Counted from the first letter of the stretch, positions 1-9,464 are shown. The stretch is 64,000 nt of DNA from Blastococcus sp. CT_GayMR19 (GCF_004570385.1 NZ_SPQL01000005.1:212164-276163), one strand, 5' to 3'. Made by a program: numbers and translations. Notes: generated by a model from the letters alone, not told the origin.

Positions 1-1
1 C

Positions 2-643
2 GGCATCGGCTTCCTGGAGTTCAACGAGCGGCTCTGCATCGACTACCGCGGCGTCACCTGCCCGGAGGCGTTCGACCGCCTCTTCGCGCCCACCGGCGAG
101 GGCGTGCCCGTCCGGCTGATCGACGCCCTGCGCGTGTCCACGCTGGTGATCCAGCGGTCCCTGCTGCCCGAGGCCGCCCAGGACACGCCGCAGTCGGGGT
201 GGCGGGTCCTGGACCGGACCCCGGTGCGCACCGTGTGGGTCCGGGAGCAGCCGCTCGCGGGGGAGGGGCGCGTCTCCTGGGCCTCGCCGGGCGTCGAGGT
301 GCTCGCGGACTCGGCGTCCCCCCGCCGGGAATCGGTCCGGTACCGCGCCGACGGTCCCGGCCGGGTGGTGTTCGCCCGGCTGGCGTGGCCGGGCTACACG
401 GCGACGGTCGACGGCCGCCCGGTGGACGTCGACGACGGCCCGGCCGGCCTGGTCACCGTGGACGTCCCCGCCGGGACCGGCACGCTGCAGCTGCGGCACA
501 CGACGCCGGGCCTGCAGCCCGGTGTCCTGGCGGCGTCGGGAGCGGCCGCGGCCGTGCTCGTCCAGTCGGGGCTGTGGCTCTGGCAGAGACGCAGGTCACA
601 GGCACGTCGTGGCACCGTGCAAGAGGTCGTTCTCGGAGCGTAG
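2..643 (+). CDS. C-terminal part of a YfhO-like membrane protein (5' truncated)
   Basis: The frame is open from the first bases of the window and ends at TAG 641-643, so about 213 C-terminal residues remain and the start lies outside. They form a soluble, beta-rich extracytoplasmic module with the signature RLAWPGYTATVDGRPV, followed by one hydrophobic helix (about residues 175-195 of the visible part) and a basic tail. A 'pull-in, self-correcting sugar-like' module of this kind followed by a last helix resembles the C-terminus of YfhO-type GT-C membrane proteins, which act in envelope glycan modification. The next gene is a galactofuranosyltransferase, which fits an envelope-glycan locus. 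The specific reaction cannot be read from this fragment; other multi-spanning glycosyltransferases of the GT-C class remain possible. Confidence 0.6.
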   Translation, partial: GIGFLEFNERLCIDYRGVTCPEAFDRLFAPTGEGVPVRLIDALRVSTLVIQRSLLPEAAQDTPQSGWRVLDRTPVRTVWVREQPLAGEGRVSWASPGVEVLADSASPRRESVRYRADGPGRVVFARLAWPGYTATVDGRPVDVDDGPAGLVTVDVPAGTGTLQLRHTTPGLQPGVLAASGAAAAVLVQSGLWLWQRRRSQARRGTVQEVVLGA

Positions 644-770
644 CGACGACCGGGGGGGTCACCCGGACGGGCAGCGTCGCTCCGGTTCACCGGCGCTGTC
701 GCGGGCTACCTTTCGAAAGAGCTGCGCCCGCCTCCGCGGGCGCCGTCGCGTGATTGGGGCCAGGCAACTC

Positions 771-2645
771 ATGGTGATGTACACCTCTGAACCGGTGGTG
801 CGCGAGCGCATCGTCTCGCCCGACCGGCCGGTGGCCGGTCGGCTGCTCGCCCAGCGGACGCTGTTCGCCGGCCCCTCGGCGGAGGCACCCGACGAGCTGT
901 ACGCGGTCGTCGTGCGGGGCGTCATGGTCCGCGAGCGGAACCGCGTGATCCTGGACGGCCACGCCGCGGTCCACACCAACACCTTCTTCGGCCGGTTCCC
1001 CGCCTCGTACTGGCAGCGCTGGACGTCGGCGACGTCGGTGGACGTCGGCGCGGTCGTCAGCGGTTCGGGCCTCCTGCGGATCATGGCCTCCGACAGCGAC
1101 GGGACCCCGCGCACCATCGCGACCCACCGGGTGACCGACGCCCACTCCGAGCCGGTGGAGCTTCCGGTCGCGATCGACAAGTTCATCGACGGCGGGGCGC
1201 TCTGGCTGGAGCTGGAGACGACGACCGCCGGCATGACGGTCGAGCAGGTCCGCTGGTCGGTGGGGCGGACCCGTGCCCGTCGCGCGACGGCCGTGGTGAT
1301 CTGCACCTACAACCGCGCCGACGACTGCCTGGCCACGCTGCAGACGCTGGCGTCGGATCCCGAGGTCGCCGACGAGCTCAGTGCGGTCTACGTCATCGAC
1401 CAGGGCACCGACGCGGTCGAGTCCCGCGAGGCCTTCCCGGCCGTGCGCGACGCGCTCGGGGCGTCGCTGCGCTACATCCGGCAGCCGAACTTCGGGGGCG
1501 CCGGCGGCTTCACCCGGGGCATCTACGAGGCCGTCCGCAACGAGACGATCGACCGCGTCAACCTGCTGCTCATGGACGACGACATCCGGCTGGAGCCCGA
1601 CACGGTCACCCGGCTCCGGGCGCTGGCCGACCGCGCCGACGAGCCGATCCTCGTCGGCGGCCAGATGCTCAACCTCCTGCACCCGGACCAGCTGCACGTC
1701 GGGGCCGAGACCACCGACCTCAGCATCCTGCGGGCGGGGCTGCCGGTGGACGACGCGCTGGCCGAGGCCGACGTCACCGAGGAGCAGCAGGAGATCCGGG
1801 TCGACGCGGCCTACAACGCGTGGTGGACCTGCCTCATCCCCTCCGAGGTCGTGCAGGCCATCGGCTACCCGCTCCCGGTGTTCTTCCAGTGGGACGACAT
1901 CGAGTACGGCCTGCGCGCCCGGGGTGCCGGGTTCCCGACCGTGACCCTGCCGGGGGCGGGCGTCTGGCACGCGGACTTCACCTGGAAGAACTGGGACGAC
2001 TGGTCGCGGTACTTCAGCTTCCGCAACTCGCTGATCACCAGCGCGCTGCACAGCGACTTCGACCGGCGCCGCATCGTCGACCACCTGGCCAAGCAGCTGA
2101 CCGAGGCGATCGTCTCGATGCGCTACGGCCTCGCGGCGCTGATCATCCGCGCGGTCGAGGACTTCCTCCGCGGCCCGGACGTGCTGCTCGACGGGGGCGC
2201 GGAGACCTCCGCCGTCGTCCGGAAGCTGTGGGCGCAGTACCCGGAGACCGCGAACCACCCGGCCTTCGCGGTGCCCGGCGTCCCGTCGGTGGACATGCCC
2301 AAGTCGTCGGACGCGGGCACGCCGTCGATGCTGAAGGCGGTGCTGGCCAAGCGGATCATCTGGCAGCTGCTGCGCAAGTCCCGCGGCACCGCCGCCATCT
2401 CGGCAGCCGACGCCAACTGGTGGCACGTGTCGCTGTTCACGACCGCCGTCGTGACCGACCCCTCGCAGGAGGGCGTCCGCGTCCGCCGGTTCGACCGGGA
2501 CACGATGCTCGACCTCACCCGCCGCGGGGGCTCGGTGCTCTGGCGGCTGATGCGCGAGGGCGAGCAGGTCCGGGGACAGTTCCGGGCCCGGCTGCCCGAG
2601 CTGACCGACCGGGACACCTGGACGAGGCTGTTCGAGAGCGAGTAG
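771..2645 (+). CDS. glfT2: GlfT2-like galactofuranosyltransferase
   Basis: The 624-residue protein is close in length to mycobacterial GlfT2 (637), which polymerises the galactan of arabinogalactan from UDP-galactofuranose at the inner membrane face. An N-terminal beta-sandwich (about 1-165) precedes a GT-A domain opening with AVVICTYNR. The metal-binding motif is [10 protein letters not shown] (D269-D271); the catalytic region has QWDDIEYG (D375, D376, E378) and the metal ligand WHADF (H400), so all key GlfT2 residues are present. The C-terminal third is the helical domain seen in that family. ATG 771 was chosen because the GlfT2 N-terminus aligns from there; ATG 777 is an alternative. In mycobacteria glfT2 lies with glf and glfT1; here it sits directly upstream of ahcY. 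Confidence 0.88.
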   Translation: MVMYTSEPVVRERIVSPDRPVAGRLLAQRTLFAGPSAEAPDELYAVVVRGVMVRERNRVILDGHAAVHTNTFFGRFPASYWQRWTSATSVDVGAVVSGSGLLRIMASDSDGTPRTIATHRVTDAHSEPVELPVAIDKFIDGGALWLELETTTAGMTVEQVRWSVGRTRARRATAVVICTYNRADDCLATLQTLASDPEVADELSAVYVIDQGTDAVESREAFPAVRDALGASLRYIRQPNFGGAGGFTRGIYEAVRNETIDRVNLLLMDDDIRLEPDTVTRLRALADRADEPILVGGQMLNLLHPDQLHVGAETTDLSILRAGLPVDDALAEADVTEEQQEIRVDAAYNAWWTCLIPSEVVQAIGYPLPVFFQWDDIEYGLRARGAGFPTVTLPGAGVWHADFTWKNWDDWSRYFSFRNSLITSALHSDFDRRRIVDHLAKQLTEAIVSMRYGLAALIIRAVEDFLRGPDVLLDGGAETSAVVRKLWAQYPETANHPAFAVPGVPSVDMPKSSDAGTPSMLKAVLAKRIIWQLLRKSRGTAAISAADANWWHVSLFTTAVVTDPSQEGVRVRRFDRDTMLDLTRRGGSVLWRLMREGEQVRGQFRARLPELTDRDTWTRLFESE

Positions 2646-2764
2646 ACCGGCGCCCCGCCGGGCGTACCCTGGACGACGGCACGAGCCCCGCCGAAGCCTC
2701 GGCATGCTCGCCTCCCCATCCGATCCCTGCCGCCCGTTCGAGGCCGGCCGGACACTGGAGCGAC

Positions 2765-4249
2765 ATGACCGCCAGCACTCGCACCCGCACGTTGACCGAT
2801 GGCGACTTCAAGGTCGCCGACCTCTCCCTGGCCGGCTTCGGCCGGAAGGAGATCTCCCTCGCCGAGCACGAGATGCCCGGCCTGGTCTCCCTGCGCGAGG
2901 AGTACGGCGCCGAGCAGCCGCTCGCCGGGGCGCGCATCGCCGGGTCCCTGCACATGACCGTGCAGACCGCCGTCCTCATCGAGACCCTGACCGCGCTCGG
3001 CGCCGACGTCCGCTGGGTGAGCTGCAACATCTTCTCCACCCAGGACCACGCCGCCGCGGCGATCGTCGTCGGCGACGGCACGCCGGAGCAGCCCGCCGGC
3101 GTCCCGGTGTTCGCCTGGAAGGGCGAGACCCTCGAGGACTACTGGTGGTGCACCCAGCGGCTGTTCGACTTCCGCGACACCTCCGGGACGGTGATCGGGC
3201 CGAACATGCTGCTGGACGACGGCGGCGACGCCACCCTCCTGGTGCACCTCGGCACCCGCTTCGAGGCCGAGGGCGCCGTCCCGGACACCACCGACTCCGA
3301 CTCCGAGGAGTACGCGGTGATCCTCGACGTGCTGCGCCGCAGCCTCGGCGAGGACCCGCAGCGCTGGACCCGCATCGGCGCGGAGATCAAGGGGGTCACC
3401 GAGGAGACGACCACCGGCGTCATGCGGCTCTACGAGCTCGCCCGCGACGGCCGCCTGCTCTTCCCGGCGATCAACGTCAACGACTCGGTGACCAAGAGCA
3501 AGTTCGACAACCTCTACGGCTGCCGGCACTCACTGATCGACGGCATCAACCGCGCGACCGACGTCATGATCGGCGGCAAGGTCGCGGTCGTCTGCGGGTA
3601 CGGCGACGTCGGCAAGGGCTGCGCGGAGTCGCTCCGCGGCCAGGGCGCCCGGGTGATCGTGACCGAGATCGACCCCATCTGCGCGCTGCAGGCGGCGATG
3701 CACGGCTACGAGGTGACCACCCTCGACGAGGTCATCGGCAAGGCCGACATCATCATCACGGCCACCGGCAACAAGGACATCATCAGCGCCGAGCAGCTCG
3801 CCCGGACCAAGCACCAGGCGATCATCGGCAACATCGGGCACTTCGACAACGAGATCGACGTGGCCGGCCTGGCCCGCACGCCGGGGGTCACCCGGACGAC
3901 GATCAAGCCGCAGGTCGACGAGTGGCGCTTCGAGGACGGCCACACGATCATCCTGCTGTCCGAGGGCCGGCTGCTGAACCTGGGCAACGCCACCGGGCAC
4001 CCGAGCTTCGTCATGAGCGCCTCGTTCGCCAACCAGGTCCTCGCGCAGATCGAGCTGTGGAACAACCGGGCCGCCTACGAGGGCCGGACCCCGGGCGTGA
4101 CCGTCCTGCCCAAGCACCTCGACGAGCACGTCGCGCGGCTCCATCTCGACGCCCTCGGCGTCAAGCTGACCGAGCTGACCAAGGTCCAGGCCGACTACAT
4201 CGGCGTGTCGGTCGAGGGCCCGTTCAAGAGCGACCACTACCGCTACTGA
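2765..4249 (+). CDS. ahcY: S-adenosyl-L-homocysteine hydrolase
   Basis: The 494-residue protein hydrolyses S-adenosylhomocysteine reversibly to adenosine and homocysteine, removing the inhibitor of cellular methyltransferases; it is a cytosolic NAD-dependent tetramer. The length equals the mycobacterial enzyme (495), including its extra segment around residues 160-200. Visible motifs are the NAD-binding loop [12 protein letters not shown] (about 276-287), the following [18 protein letters not shown], the substrate region SVTKSKFDN, and the terminal HYRY whose Lys/Tyr region contacts NAD of the neighbouring subunit. ATG 2765 is preceded by GGAG at 2756-2759. Three hairpins follow the stop. The gene order ahcY-mtrA matches mycobacteria except that tmk, normally between them, is absent. 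Confidence 0.97.
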   Translation: MTASTRTRTLTDGDFKVADLSLAGFGRKEISLAEHEMPGLVSLREEYGAEQPLAGARIAGSLHMTVQTAVLIETLTALGADVRWVSCNIFSTQDHAAAAIVVGDGTPEQPAGVPVFAWKGETLEDYWWCTQRLFDFRDTSGTVIGPNMLLDDGGDATLLVHLGTRFEAEGAVPDTTDSDSEEYAVILDVLRRSLGEDPQRWTRIGAEIKGVTEETTTGVMRLYELARDGRLLFPAINVNDSVTKSKFDNLYGCRHSLIDGINRATDVMIGGKVAVVCGYGDVGKGCAESLRGQGARVIVTEIDPICALQAAMHGYEVTTLDEVIGKADIIITATGNKDIISAEQLARTKHQAIIGNIGHFDNEIDVAGLARTPGVTRTTIKPQVDEWRFEDGHTIILLSEGRLLNLGNATGHPSFVMSASFANQVLAQIELWNNRAAYEGRTPGVTVLPKHLDEHVARLHLDALGVKLTELTKVQADYIGVSVEGPFKSDHYRY

Positions 4250-4252
4250 CAT

Positions 4253-4274
4253 CCGCTTTCGGTACCGAAAGCGG
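4253..4274. repeat. Perfect 22-bp palindrome after ahcY
   Basis: Bases 4253-4274 read identically on both strands, centred on CGGTACCG. It begins 3 bases after the ahcY stop and is the first of three consecutive dyads before mtrA. It could fold as a hairpin in the ahcY transcript or be bound by a dimeric regulator. Confidence 0.75.
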
Positions 4275-4282
4275 CGGTGTGG

Positions 4283-4312
4283 CCGCACGCTTCCGGTACC
4301 GAAGGCGTGCGG
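4283..4312. repeat. Second dyad between ahcY and mtrA
   Basis: A 30-bp near-palindrome with an outer 8-bp perfect stem (CCGCACGC/GCGTGCGG), one G-T wobble and one mismatch, and the same CGGTACCGAA core as the dyad just upstream. The shared core suggests a repeated protein-binding site or duplicated hairpin rather than chance. Confidence 0.7.
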
Positions 4313-4317
4313 TCGAG

Positions 4318-4350
4318 CCACCCGCCCGGGGGTCTCACCCGGGCGGGTGG
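4318..4350 (+). terminator. Strong hairpin upstream of mtrA
   Basis: A perfect 13-bp GC stem (4318-4330 with 4338-4350) closes a 7-base loop. No run of T follows, so it is a stable hairpin that probably ends or attenuates ahcY transcription rather than a textbook intrinsic terminator. It ends 27 bases before the mtrA start. Confidence 0.55.
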
Positions 4351-4377
4351 GGAACCTTCGCCCCCCTTCAGCGCAGA

Positions 4378-5094
4378 ATGGGCACCGTGCCACCCACCGC
4401 TCCCCAGAACGGGCCCAGTCGCGGCCGTGTCCTGGTCGTCGACGACGACGCCGCCCTCGCCGAGATGCTCGGCATCGTGCTGCGGCGCGAGGGGTACGAA
4501 CCGGCCTTCGTCTCCGACGGCAACCGCGCCGTCGGGGTCTTCCAGCAGACCCGGCCCGACCTGGTGCTGCTGGACCTGATGCTGCCGGGCCGCAACGGCC
4601 TGCAGATCTGTCAGGACATCCGCACCCAGTCGACCGTGCCGATCGTGATGCTCACCGCCAAGGGCGACACGATCGACGTCGTCCAGGGGCTGGAGGCCGG
4701 CGCCGACGACTACGTGACGAAGCCGTTCAAGCCCGTCGAGCTGGTCGCCCGCGTGCGCGCCCAGCTGCGGCGCGGCGAGACGGGGCAGGCCGAGAACCTG
4801 GCGATCGGGGACGTGCAGATCGACGTCCCGGCCCACCAGGTCACCCGGGACGGCGTGCCGATCCCGCTGACCCCGCTGGAGTTCGACCTGCTGGTCGCGC
4901 TGGCCCGCAAGCCCCGCCAGGTGTTCACCCGTGAGCTGCTGCTCGAGCAGGTCTGGGGCTACCGGCACGCAGCCGACACCCGGCTGGTGAACGTCCACGT
5001 GCAGCGGCTGCGGGCCAAGATCGAGCAGGACCCGGAGAAGCCCGAGGTGGTGCTCACCGTGCGCGGGGTCGGCTACAAGGCCGGGCCACCGTGA
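4378..5094 (+). CDS. mtrA: Response regulator MtrA
   Basis: MtrA is the DNA-binding partner of sensor MtrB and controls cell division, wall turnover and replication-linked genes in actinobacteria. The 238-residue protein has an OmpR-type receiver domain (about 17-130) with acidic pocket VVDDD (D22-D24), phosphoacceptor D66 in LVLLDLML, the LTAK switch lysine, and a winged-helix domain (about 140-238) with LTPLEFDLLVALARKP and the terminal GVGYKAGPP, nearly identical to the mycobacterial protein. ATG 4378 gives about 10 more N-terminal residues than mycobacteria; GTG 4387 is an alternative. No good Shine-Dalgarno site precedes either. It heads the mtrA-mtrB-lpqB operon. Confidence 0.97.
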   Translation: MGTVPPTAPQNGPSRGRVLVVDDDAALAEMLGIVLRREGYEPAFVSDGNRAVGVFQQTRPDLVLLDLMLPGRNGLQICQDIRTQSTVPIVMLTAKGDTIDVVQGLEAGADDYVTKPFKPVELVARVRAQLRRGETGQAENLAIGDVQIDVPAHQVTRDGVPIPLTPLEFDLLVALARKPRQVFTRELLLEQVWGYRHAADTRLVNVHVQRLRAKIEQDPEKPEVVLTVRGVGYKAGPP

Positions 5095-5210
5095 GCGGAC
5101 AGGCCCGTGAGCATCGCGGCGAGGAACGAGCGGGACGCGGCAGCGAACCGATGGGCACCATGAGCGGGTTCGCGGTGTTGCCTGCGACTCCGGTGACAAT
5201 GGGGCTGTGA
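5091..5210 (+). other. Possible 39-codon linking ORF between mtrA and mtrB
   Basis: A GTG at 5091 overlaps the mtrA stop as GTGA, and its frame closes at TGA 5208-5210, overlapping the mtrB start GTG at 5207. The 39-residue product would have no recognisable domain. Such end-to-end overlap could couple translation of mtrA to mtrB across the 112-base gap. It may be coincidental, because TGA and GTG triplets are frequent in this sequence; nothing shows that it is translated. Confidence 0.25.
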
Positions 5211-6958
5211 CCCGGACGGATCTCCCCGCAGGGGGCGCCGGGGTCGGCTCGTCGCCGGGACCGGCGCTCGAGGGACCGGCGTCGCCGGAATCCGCCGCGC
5301 CGTCCCGCGTCGCCGCCGAGCTCCGGCGGGTCCGGCGCGGGCTGCGCCGCCGCGTCGTGCGGGGCCGCCGGTGGGCCCGGCGCACGTTCCGCCGGGTGGC
5401 CGCACGGGCCCTGCACGACTGGCGCTCCTCGCTGCAGGTGCGCATCGGCGCGATCACCATGATCGTCGCGGGCACGGTCGTCGTCATCGTCGGTCTCGTG
5501 CTGTTCAGCCAGATCCGGGACCAGCTGCTGTCGGTGAAGAGGCAGGCGGCGATCGCCCAGGCCCAGGCCGGGGCGGTCTACGCCCAGACGCAGGTCGCGG
5601 GCATCGCCACCGGCGACGCGGCCAGCGTGCGGTCGGCCCTCGACCGCACGGTGCGGGCCCTGAAGGAACGGGGCGGCGCGGCCGGCGACTTCGACGTCGT
5701 CATGGTCTACCGGACCGGCGACGAGGACCGCACGGCCCCGAGCCGCCGCTACGTCTATCCGGCCCTGCCCGCCGATCTGCGGACGGCGGTCGACTCGGGC
5801 AACCAGGTGTGGCGGTACGCCCCCGTCCCCGACGAGAACGCCGAACCGCGGCCCACCCTGCTGATCGGGGCACCCGTGCCCGGCGGCGCCGGCGGTGGCG
5901 AGCGGATCGAGCTGTACTACGCGTTCCCGCTCGACCAGGAGGAGGAGAGCCTCGCGCTCATCCGCGGGACGGTGATCATCATCGGCGTGGTGCTGACGCT
6001 CTTCGTCGTCGGCATCGGCGTGCTGGTCACCCGGCTCGTCGTCGACCCCGTCCGGCGCGCCGCGGGCACCGCCCAGCGGCTGGCGGAGGGGCAGCTCGAG
6101 CAGCGGATGGTCGTCCGCGGCGAGGACGACCTGGCCCGCCTCGCGACGAGCTTCAACGCGATGGCCGACAGCCTGCAGCGTCAGATCACCCAGCTCGAGG
6201 GGCTCTCCCAGCTCCAGCAGCGGTTCACCTCCGACGTCTCCCACGAGCTGCGGACGCCGCTGACGACGGTGCAGATGGCCGCCGACGTGCTGCACGAGGC
6301 GCGCGGTGACTTCGCGCCGCACGTGGCCCGCTCGGCCGAGCTGCTCAGCGCGGAGCTGGATCGCTTCGAGGGGCTGCTGACCGACCTGCTGGAGATCAGC
6401 CGGTACGACGCCGGGGCGGCGGTCCTGGACTCGGAGCCGACGGACCTCGGCGCGCTGGTCGCCCGCGTGGTCGCCGGCATGTACGGCCTGGCGGAGCGGC
6501 ACGACACCGAGCTGGTGGTGGAGCGGCCCGACGAGGAGGTCATCGCCGAGGTCGACGCGCGCCGGGTGGAGCGGATCCTGCGCAACCTCATCGGCAACGC
6601 CATCGAGCACGGGGCCGGACGGCCGGTGGAGATCACGCTCGCGGCCAACCCCACCGCGGCCGCCATCACGGTGCGCGACCTCGGCGTGGGTCTGAGCTCG
6701 GCCGAGGCCCAGCACGTCTTCGACCGGTTCTGGCGGGCCGATCCCTCGCGGGTCCGGACGGTGGGAGGGAGCGGCCTGGGGCTCTCGATCAGCCTCGAGG
6801 ACGCCCGGCTGCACGGCGGCTGGCTGCAGGTCTGGGGCCAGCCAGGCTCCGGTGCCCAGTTCCGGCTCACGCTGCCGCTGACCGCGGGCGCCGACCTGAC
6901 CAGCTCGCCCCTGCCGCTGCGCCCCGCCGTCCTCCGCCGGCCCGGGAGCCGGTCGTGA
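5207..6958 (+). CDS. mtrB: Sensor histidine kinase MtrB
   Basis: MtrB is the membrane kinase that phosphorylates MtrA. The 583-residue protein has a basic cytoplasmic N-terminus, a first membrane helix (about 80-100), an extracytoplasmic sensor region, a second helix (about 260-280), a HAMP linker, a HisKA domain with the phosphorylated histidine in SDVSHELRTPL (H346), and an ATPase domain with the N box NLIGNAIEHG, the G1 box DLGVGL, the F box FDRFWRAD and the G2 box GGSGLGLSIS. Length matches the family (567 in M. tuberculosis). GTG 5207 is chosen; GACAAT at 5195-5200 could be the -10 box of an internal leaderless promoter. The gene ends in a 4-base GTGA overlap with lpqB. Confidence 0.95.
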   Translation: MTRTDLPAGGAGVGSSPGPALEGPASPESAAPSRVAAELRRVRRGLRRRVVRGRRWARRTFRRVAARALHDWRSSLQVRIGAITMIVAGTVVVIVGLVLFSQIRDQLLSVKRQAAIAQAQAGAVYAQTQVAGIATGDAASVRSALDRTVRALKERGGAAGDFDVVMVYRTGDEDRTAPSRRYVYPALPADLRTAVDSGNQVWRYAPVPDENAEPRPTLLIGAPVPGGAGGGERIELYYAFPLDQEEESLALIRGTVIIIGVVLTLFVVGIGVLVTRLVVDPVRRAAGTAQRLAEGQLEQRMVVRGEDDLARLATSFNAMADSLQRQITQLEGLSQLQQRFTSDVSHELRTPLTTVQMAADVLHEARGDFAPHVARSAELLSAELDRFEGLLTDLLEISRYDAGAAVLDSEPTDLGALVARVVAGMYGLAERHDTELVVERPDEEVIAEVDARRVERILRNLIGNAIEHGAGRPVEITLAANPTAAAITVRDLGVGLSSAEAQHVFDRFWRADPSRVRTVGGSGLGLSISLEDARLHGGWLQVWGQPGSGAQFRLTLPLTAGADLTSSPLPLRPAVLRRPGSRS

Positions 6959-8676
6959 CGCGCTCGCCCGCGGTGGCCGCCGCACTCGCGCTGCTGCTCG
7001 CCCTGCCGGCCTGCTCCACGGTGCCGAGCAACTCCCCGACGGTGCAGATCACCCAGGCGCCGGCCCGCCCGGTCGACGAGATCGGCATCGAGCCGGCCGC
7101 GCCGGAGCCCGGGGCGACTCCCGAGGACGTCGTGCGGGGTTTCATCGACGCCGCGGCCAGCACCCGGCAGGGGCACCCGGTGGCGCGGGACCACCTCGCG
7201 ACGGAGCCGGCGGGCACGTGGTCGGACGAGGCCGGGATGACGGTGATCAGCCCCGACTACGCCACCGTCACCACCGAGGCCGGCTCGGTGGCCGTGTCGG
7301 CCAGCCTCGTGGGCACGGTCGACGAACGGGGGGTGTTCGCCGTCGGCGGGGAGACCCGGTTCACCCGGGAATTCACCCTCGAGCAGGTCGAGGGCGAGTG
7401 GCGGATCACCAACCCCCCGGACGGCCTGATCATGGCCGAACCCGACTTCGAGCGGCTCTACGACGAGCGGGCGGCCTACTTCCTCGACCCGACCGGTCAG
7501 CGCGTCGTCCCCGACCCGCGCCACCTCATCCGTGGGGCGGCGCAGCCGACGACGCTGGTGCAGCGCGTCCTGGAGGGGCCGTCGGCCGCGCTGGCCCCCG
7601 GGGTCCGCAACCCGCTCGCCGGGGTCCAGCTGCGTTCCGCCGTCACGGTCCGCGGGCAGGAGGCGATCGTCGACCTGAGAGCCCTCGCCACGGATCCGGC
7701 GCCCATGCTGGCGCAGATCTGCGCACAGCTGGTCTGGACGCTGACCCAGCTGCAACCGATCCGCAGCGTGGTCGTGCGGGTCGATGGCGAGGAGGTCGAC
7801 CTGGACGGGGTGCCGGCGCAGCAGACGGTCGACGACTGGGCGTCCCTCGACCCGGACGCCGTGCCGGTCGACGGGGTGGGCCACTACGTGAGCGGCGGGG
7901 CGCTGCGCACGGTGACCGCCGGTGAGCCCGTCCCCGGCCCCGCGGGGACAGGCGCGTACGCCCTGACCGGCGCCGCGGTCGCCGCAGACACCCGCACGGG
8001 CGAGCTCTCCTTCCTCGTGGGCCTGCGGGCGGATGCCGGTGGGGCCACCCTGGTCGCCGGCCCCTACGGGGGCGACCTCGCCCCCGTCCTCAACGGGGCC
8101 ACGCTGAGCGTGCCGAGCGTCGCCGCGACCCGGGAAGAGGCGTGGGTGGTGCGCGACGGGACCTCCGTCGTGCGGGTCCCGGCCGGTGCGCCGCCGCAGC
8201 CGGTCAGCGCCCCGACGCTGCCCGGCCTCGGCCTGGCGACGTCGCTCCGGCTCTCGCCCGACGGTGTCCGCGCCGCGGTCGTGGTGGAGGGCCCCGAAGG
8301 GCCGGCCCTCTACGTCGGGACCGTCGTCCGCGACGACGACGGCAGCGTGGCGCTGCGCGACCTCCGCGACATCGCTCCGTCGCTGTCCCAGGTCGCCGAT
8401 GCGGCGTGGCGGGACAGCGACACGCTGCTCGTCCTGGCCGGGGACGCGGGGGAGGAGCGGACCGTCCCCTACGCGGTCGGAGTGGACGGCTGGGGGCTGG
8501 TCGACGTGCCGACCGCCGGACTGCCGAGCCAGGCGACCACGATCGGTGCGGCGCCCACGCGGCAGCCGCTGGTCAACGCCGGCGGCACCATCTGGCAGCT
8601 CACCGGCGGCACCTGGGCCACCCTGGTGCGCGGCCAGGAACCGCTCCCGGGGACGGCGCCCTTCTACCCGCTCTGA
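6955..8676 (+). CDS. lpqB: Lipoprotein LpqB (MtrB partner)
   Basis: LpqB is an exported lipoprotein that in mycobacteria binds the extracellular domain of MtrB and modulates MtrA phosphorylation. The 573-residue product starts with a lipoprotein signal ending in the lipobox LPAC, with the lipidated cysteine at residue 20. A GerMN-like domain follows (about 165-300, including GVRNPLAGVQLRS and LRALATDPAPMLAQICAQLVW), then a beta-propeller-like C-terminal half. Its GTG start overlaps the mtrB stop by 4 bases, so the two are translationally coupled. The order mtrA-mtrB-lpqB is the conserved actinobacterial arrangement. Confidence 0.95.
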   Translation: MTRSPAVAAALALLLALPACSTVPSNSPTVQITQAPARPVDEIGIEPAAPEPGATPEDVVRGFIDAAASTRQGHPVARDHLATEPAGTWSDEAGMTVISPDYATVTTEAGSVAVSASLVGTVDERGVFAVGGETRFTREFTLEQVEGEWRITNPPDGLIMAEPDFERLYDERAAYFLDPTGQRVVPDPRHLIRGAAQPTTLVQRVLEGPSAALAPGVRNPLAGVQLRSAVTVRGQEAIVDLRALATDPAPMLAQICAQLVWTLTQLQPIRSVVVRVDGEEVDLDGVPAQQTVDDWASLDPDAVPVDGVGHYVSGGALRTVTAGEPVPGPAGTGAYALTGAAVAADTRTGELSFLVGLRADAGGATLVAGPYGGDLAPVLNGATLSVPSVAATREEAWVVRDGTSVVRVPAGAPPQPVSAPTLPGLGLATSLRLSPDGVRAAVVVEGPEGPALYVGTVVRDDDGSVALRDLRDIAPSLSQVADAAWRDSDTLLVLAGDAGEERTVPYAVGVDGWGLVDVPTAGLPSQATTIGAAPTRQPLVNAGGTIWQLTGGTWATLVRGQEPLPGTAPFYPL

Positions 8677-8750
8677 GGCGCTGCCCGTCCCGAGTCGGCG
8701 CGGCCGTCCACAGATGCCGGCCGACCTGCCGCCCGGACGCTCCGCCGGGA

Positions 8751-8756
8751 CAGGCT
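8751..8756 (+). promoter_or_regulatory. Candidate -10 box of the comF-like gene
   Basis: CAGGCT lies 7 bases before GTG 8763 and there is no Shine-Dalgarno site at proper distance, which fits a leaderless transcript starting at the GTG. One base deviates from TANNNT. Confidence 0.4.
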
Positions 8757-8762
8757 GGGGGC

Positions 8763-9464
8763 GTGGGCGCGTCGGGAATGGCCGCGCTGGCCGACCTGGT
8801 GCTGCCCCGGACCTGCGCCGGCTGTGCCCTCCCCGGGCGGGTGCTGTGCGGCCGGTGCGCATCGCTGCTGGCGCGGCCACGGCTGGCCACGCCGCGGCGG
8901 GTCCCCTGGGGGTTTCCGCCGACCGTCGCCGCCGGCGCCTACCGGGGCCCGGTGCGGCCCGCGATCCTCGCCTTCAAGGAGCGGGGCCGGGCGGAGCTGG
9001 CCCGACCGCTGGGGACGGCGCTGGCACTGTCCGTCGTCGCCGTGAGCCGCGGGGTCCCGGAGCGGGACGGGCGGCTTGTGCTGGTCCCGGTGCCGAGTTC
9101 CCGCGCCGCGCTGCGCATCCGCGGCCGGGACCACGTCCGGGAGCTGACCCGGTCTGCGGTCGCGGAACTGCGGGCCGCCGGACTGCCCGTGGCGGAGGCC
9201 CGGCTGCTGCGCCGCCGCGGGCGGGTCCAGGACTCCGCGGCGCTGTCGGCGGCGCAGCGGCGCGCCAACCTGGCGGGCACGTTCGAGCTCGATCCGCGGT
9301 GCCGGCGGCTCTCCGCCGGGGCGCTGCTGATCCTGGTCGACGACGTCGTGACCAGCGGCGCCACGCTCACCGAGGCGGCGGCAGTCCTCACCGGCGCGGC
9401 CGGGCCGGACGCCCCGCCGGTGCTCGCGGCGGTGGTCGCGGCGACCCCGCGGCTGCCCGGGTGA
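8763..9464 (+). CDS. ComF family phosphoribosyltransferase-like protein
   Basis: ComF proteins join an N-terminal zinc finger to a type I phosphoribosyltransferase fold; in transformable bacteria they act in DNA uptake or its downstream processing, while the role in most actinobacteria is not established. The 233-residue product has two CxxC pairs (CAGC and CGRC, about residues 18-33), a LVPVPSSRAALRIRGRDH segment, and the PRPP-binding loop ILVDDVVTSGATLTEAA near the C-terminus. GTG 8763 is preferred over ATG 8778 because of the CAGGCT box 7 bases upstream. It lies between lpqB and hpf exactly as in mycobacteria (Rv3242c). Confidence 0.85.
   Translation: MGASGMAALADLVLPRTCAGCALPGRVLCGRCASLLARPRLATPRRVPWGFPPTVAAGAYRGPVRPAILAFKERGRAELARPLGTALALSVVAVSRGVPERDGRLVLVPVPSSRAALRIRGRDHVRELTRSAVAELRAAGLPVAEARLLRRRGRVQDSAALSAAQRRANLAGTFELDPRCRRLSAGALLILVDDVVTSGATLTEAAAVLTGAAGPDAPPVLAAVVAATPRLPG

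Noticed and set aside
2646..2764. Possible SAH riboswitch before ahcY
   Set aside because: Only a small GCCGAAGCCTCGGC dyad is present; the conserved core of the SAH riboswitch was not found, and GGAG directly before ATG 2765 explains initiation.
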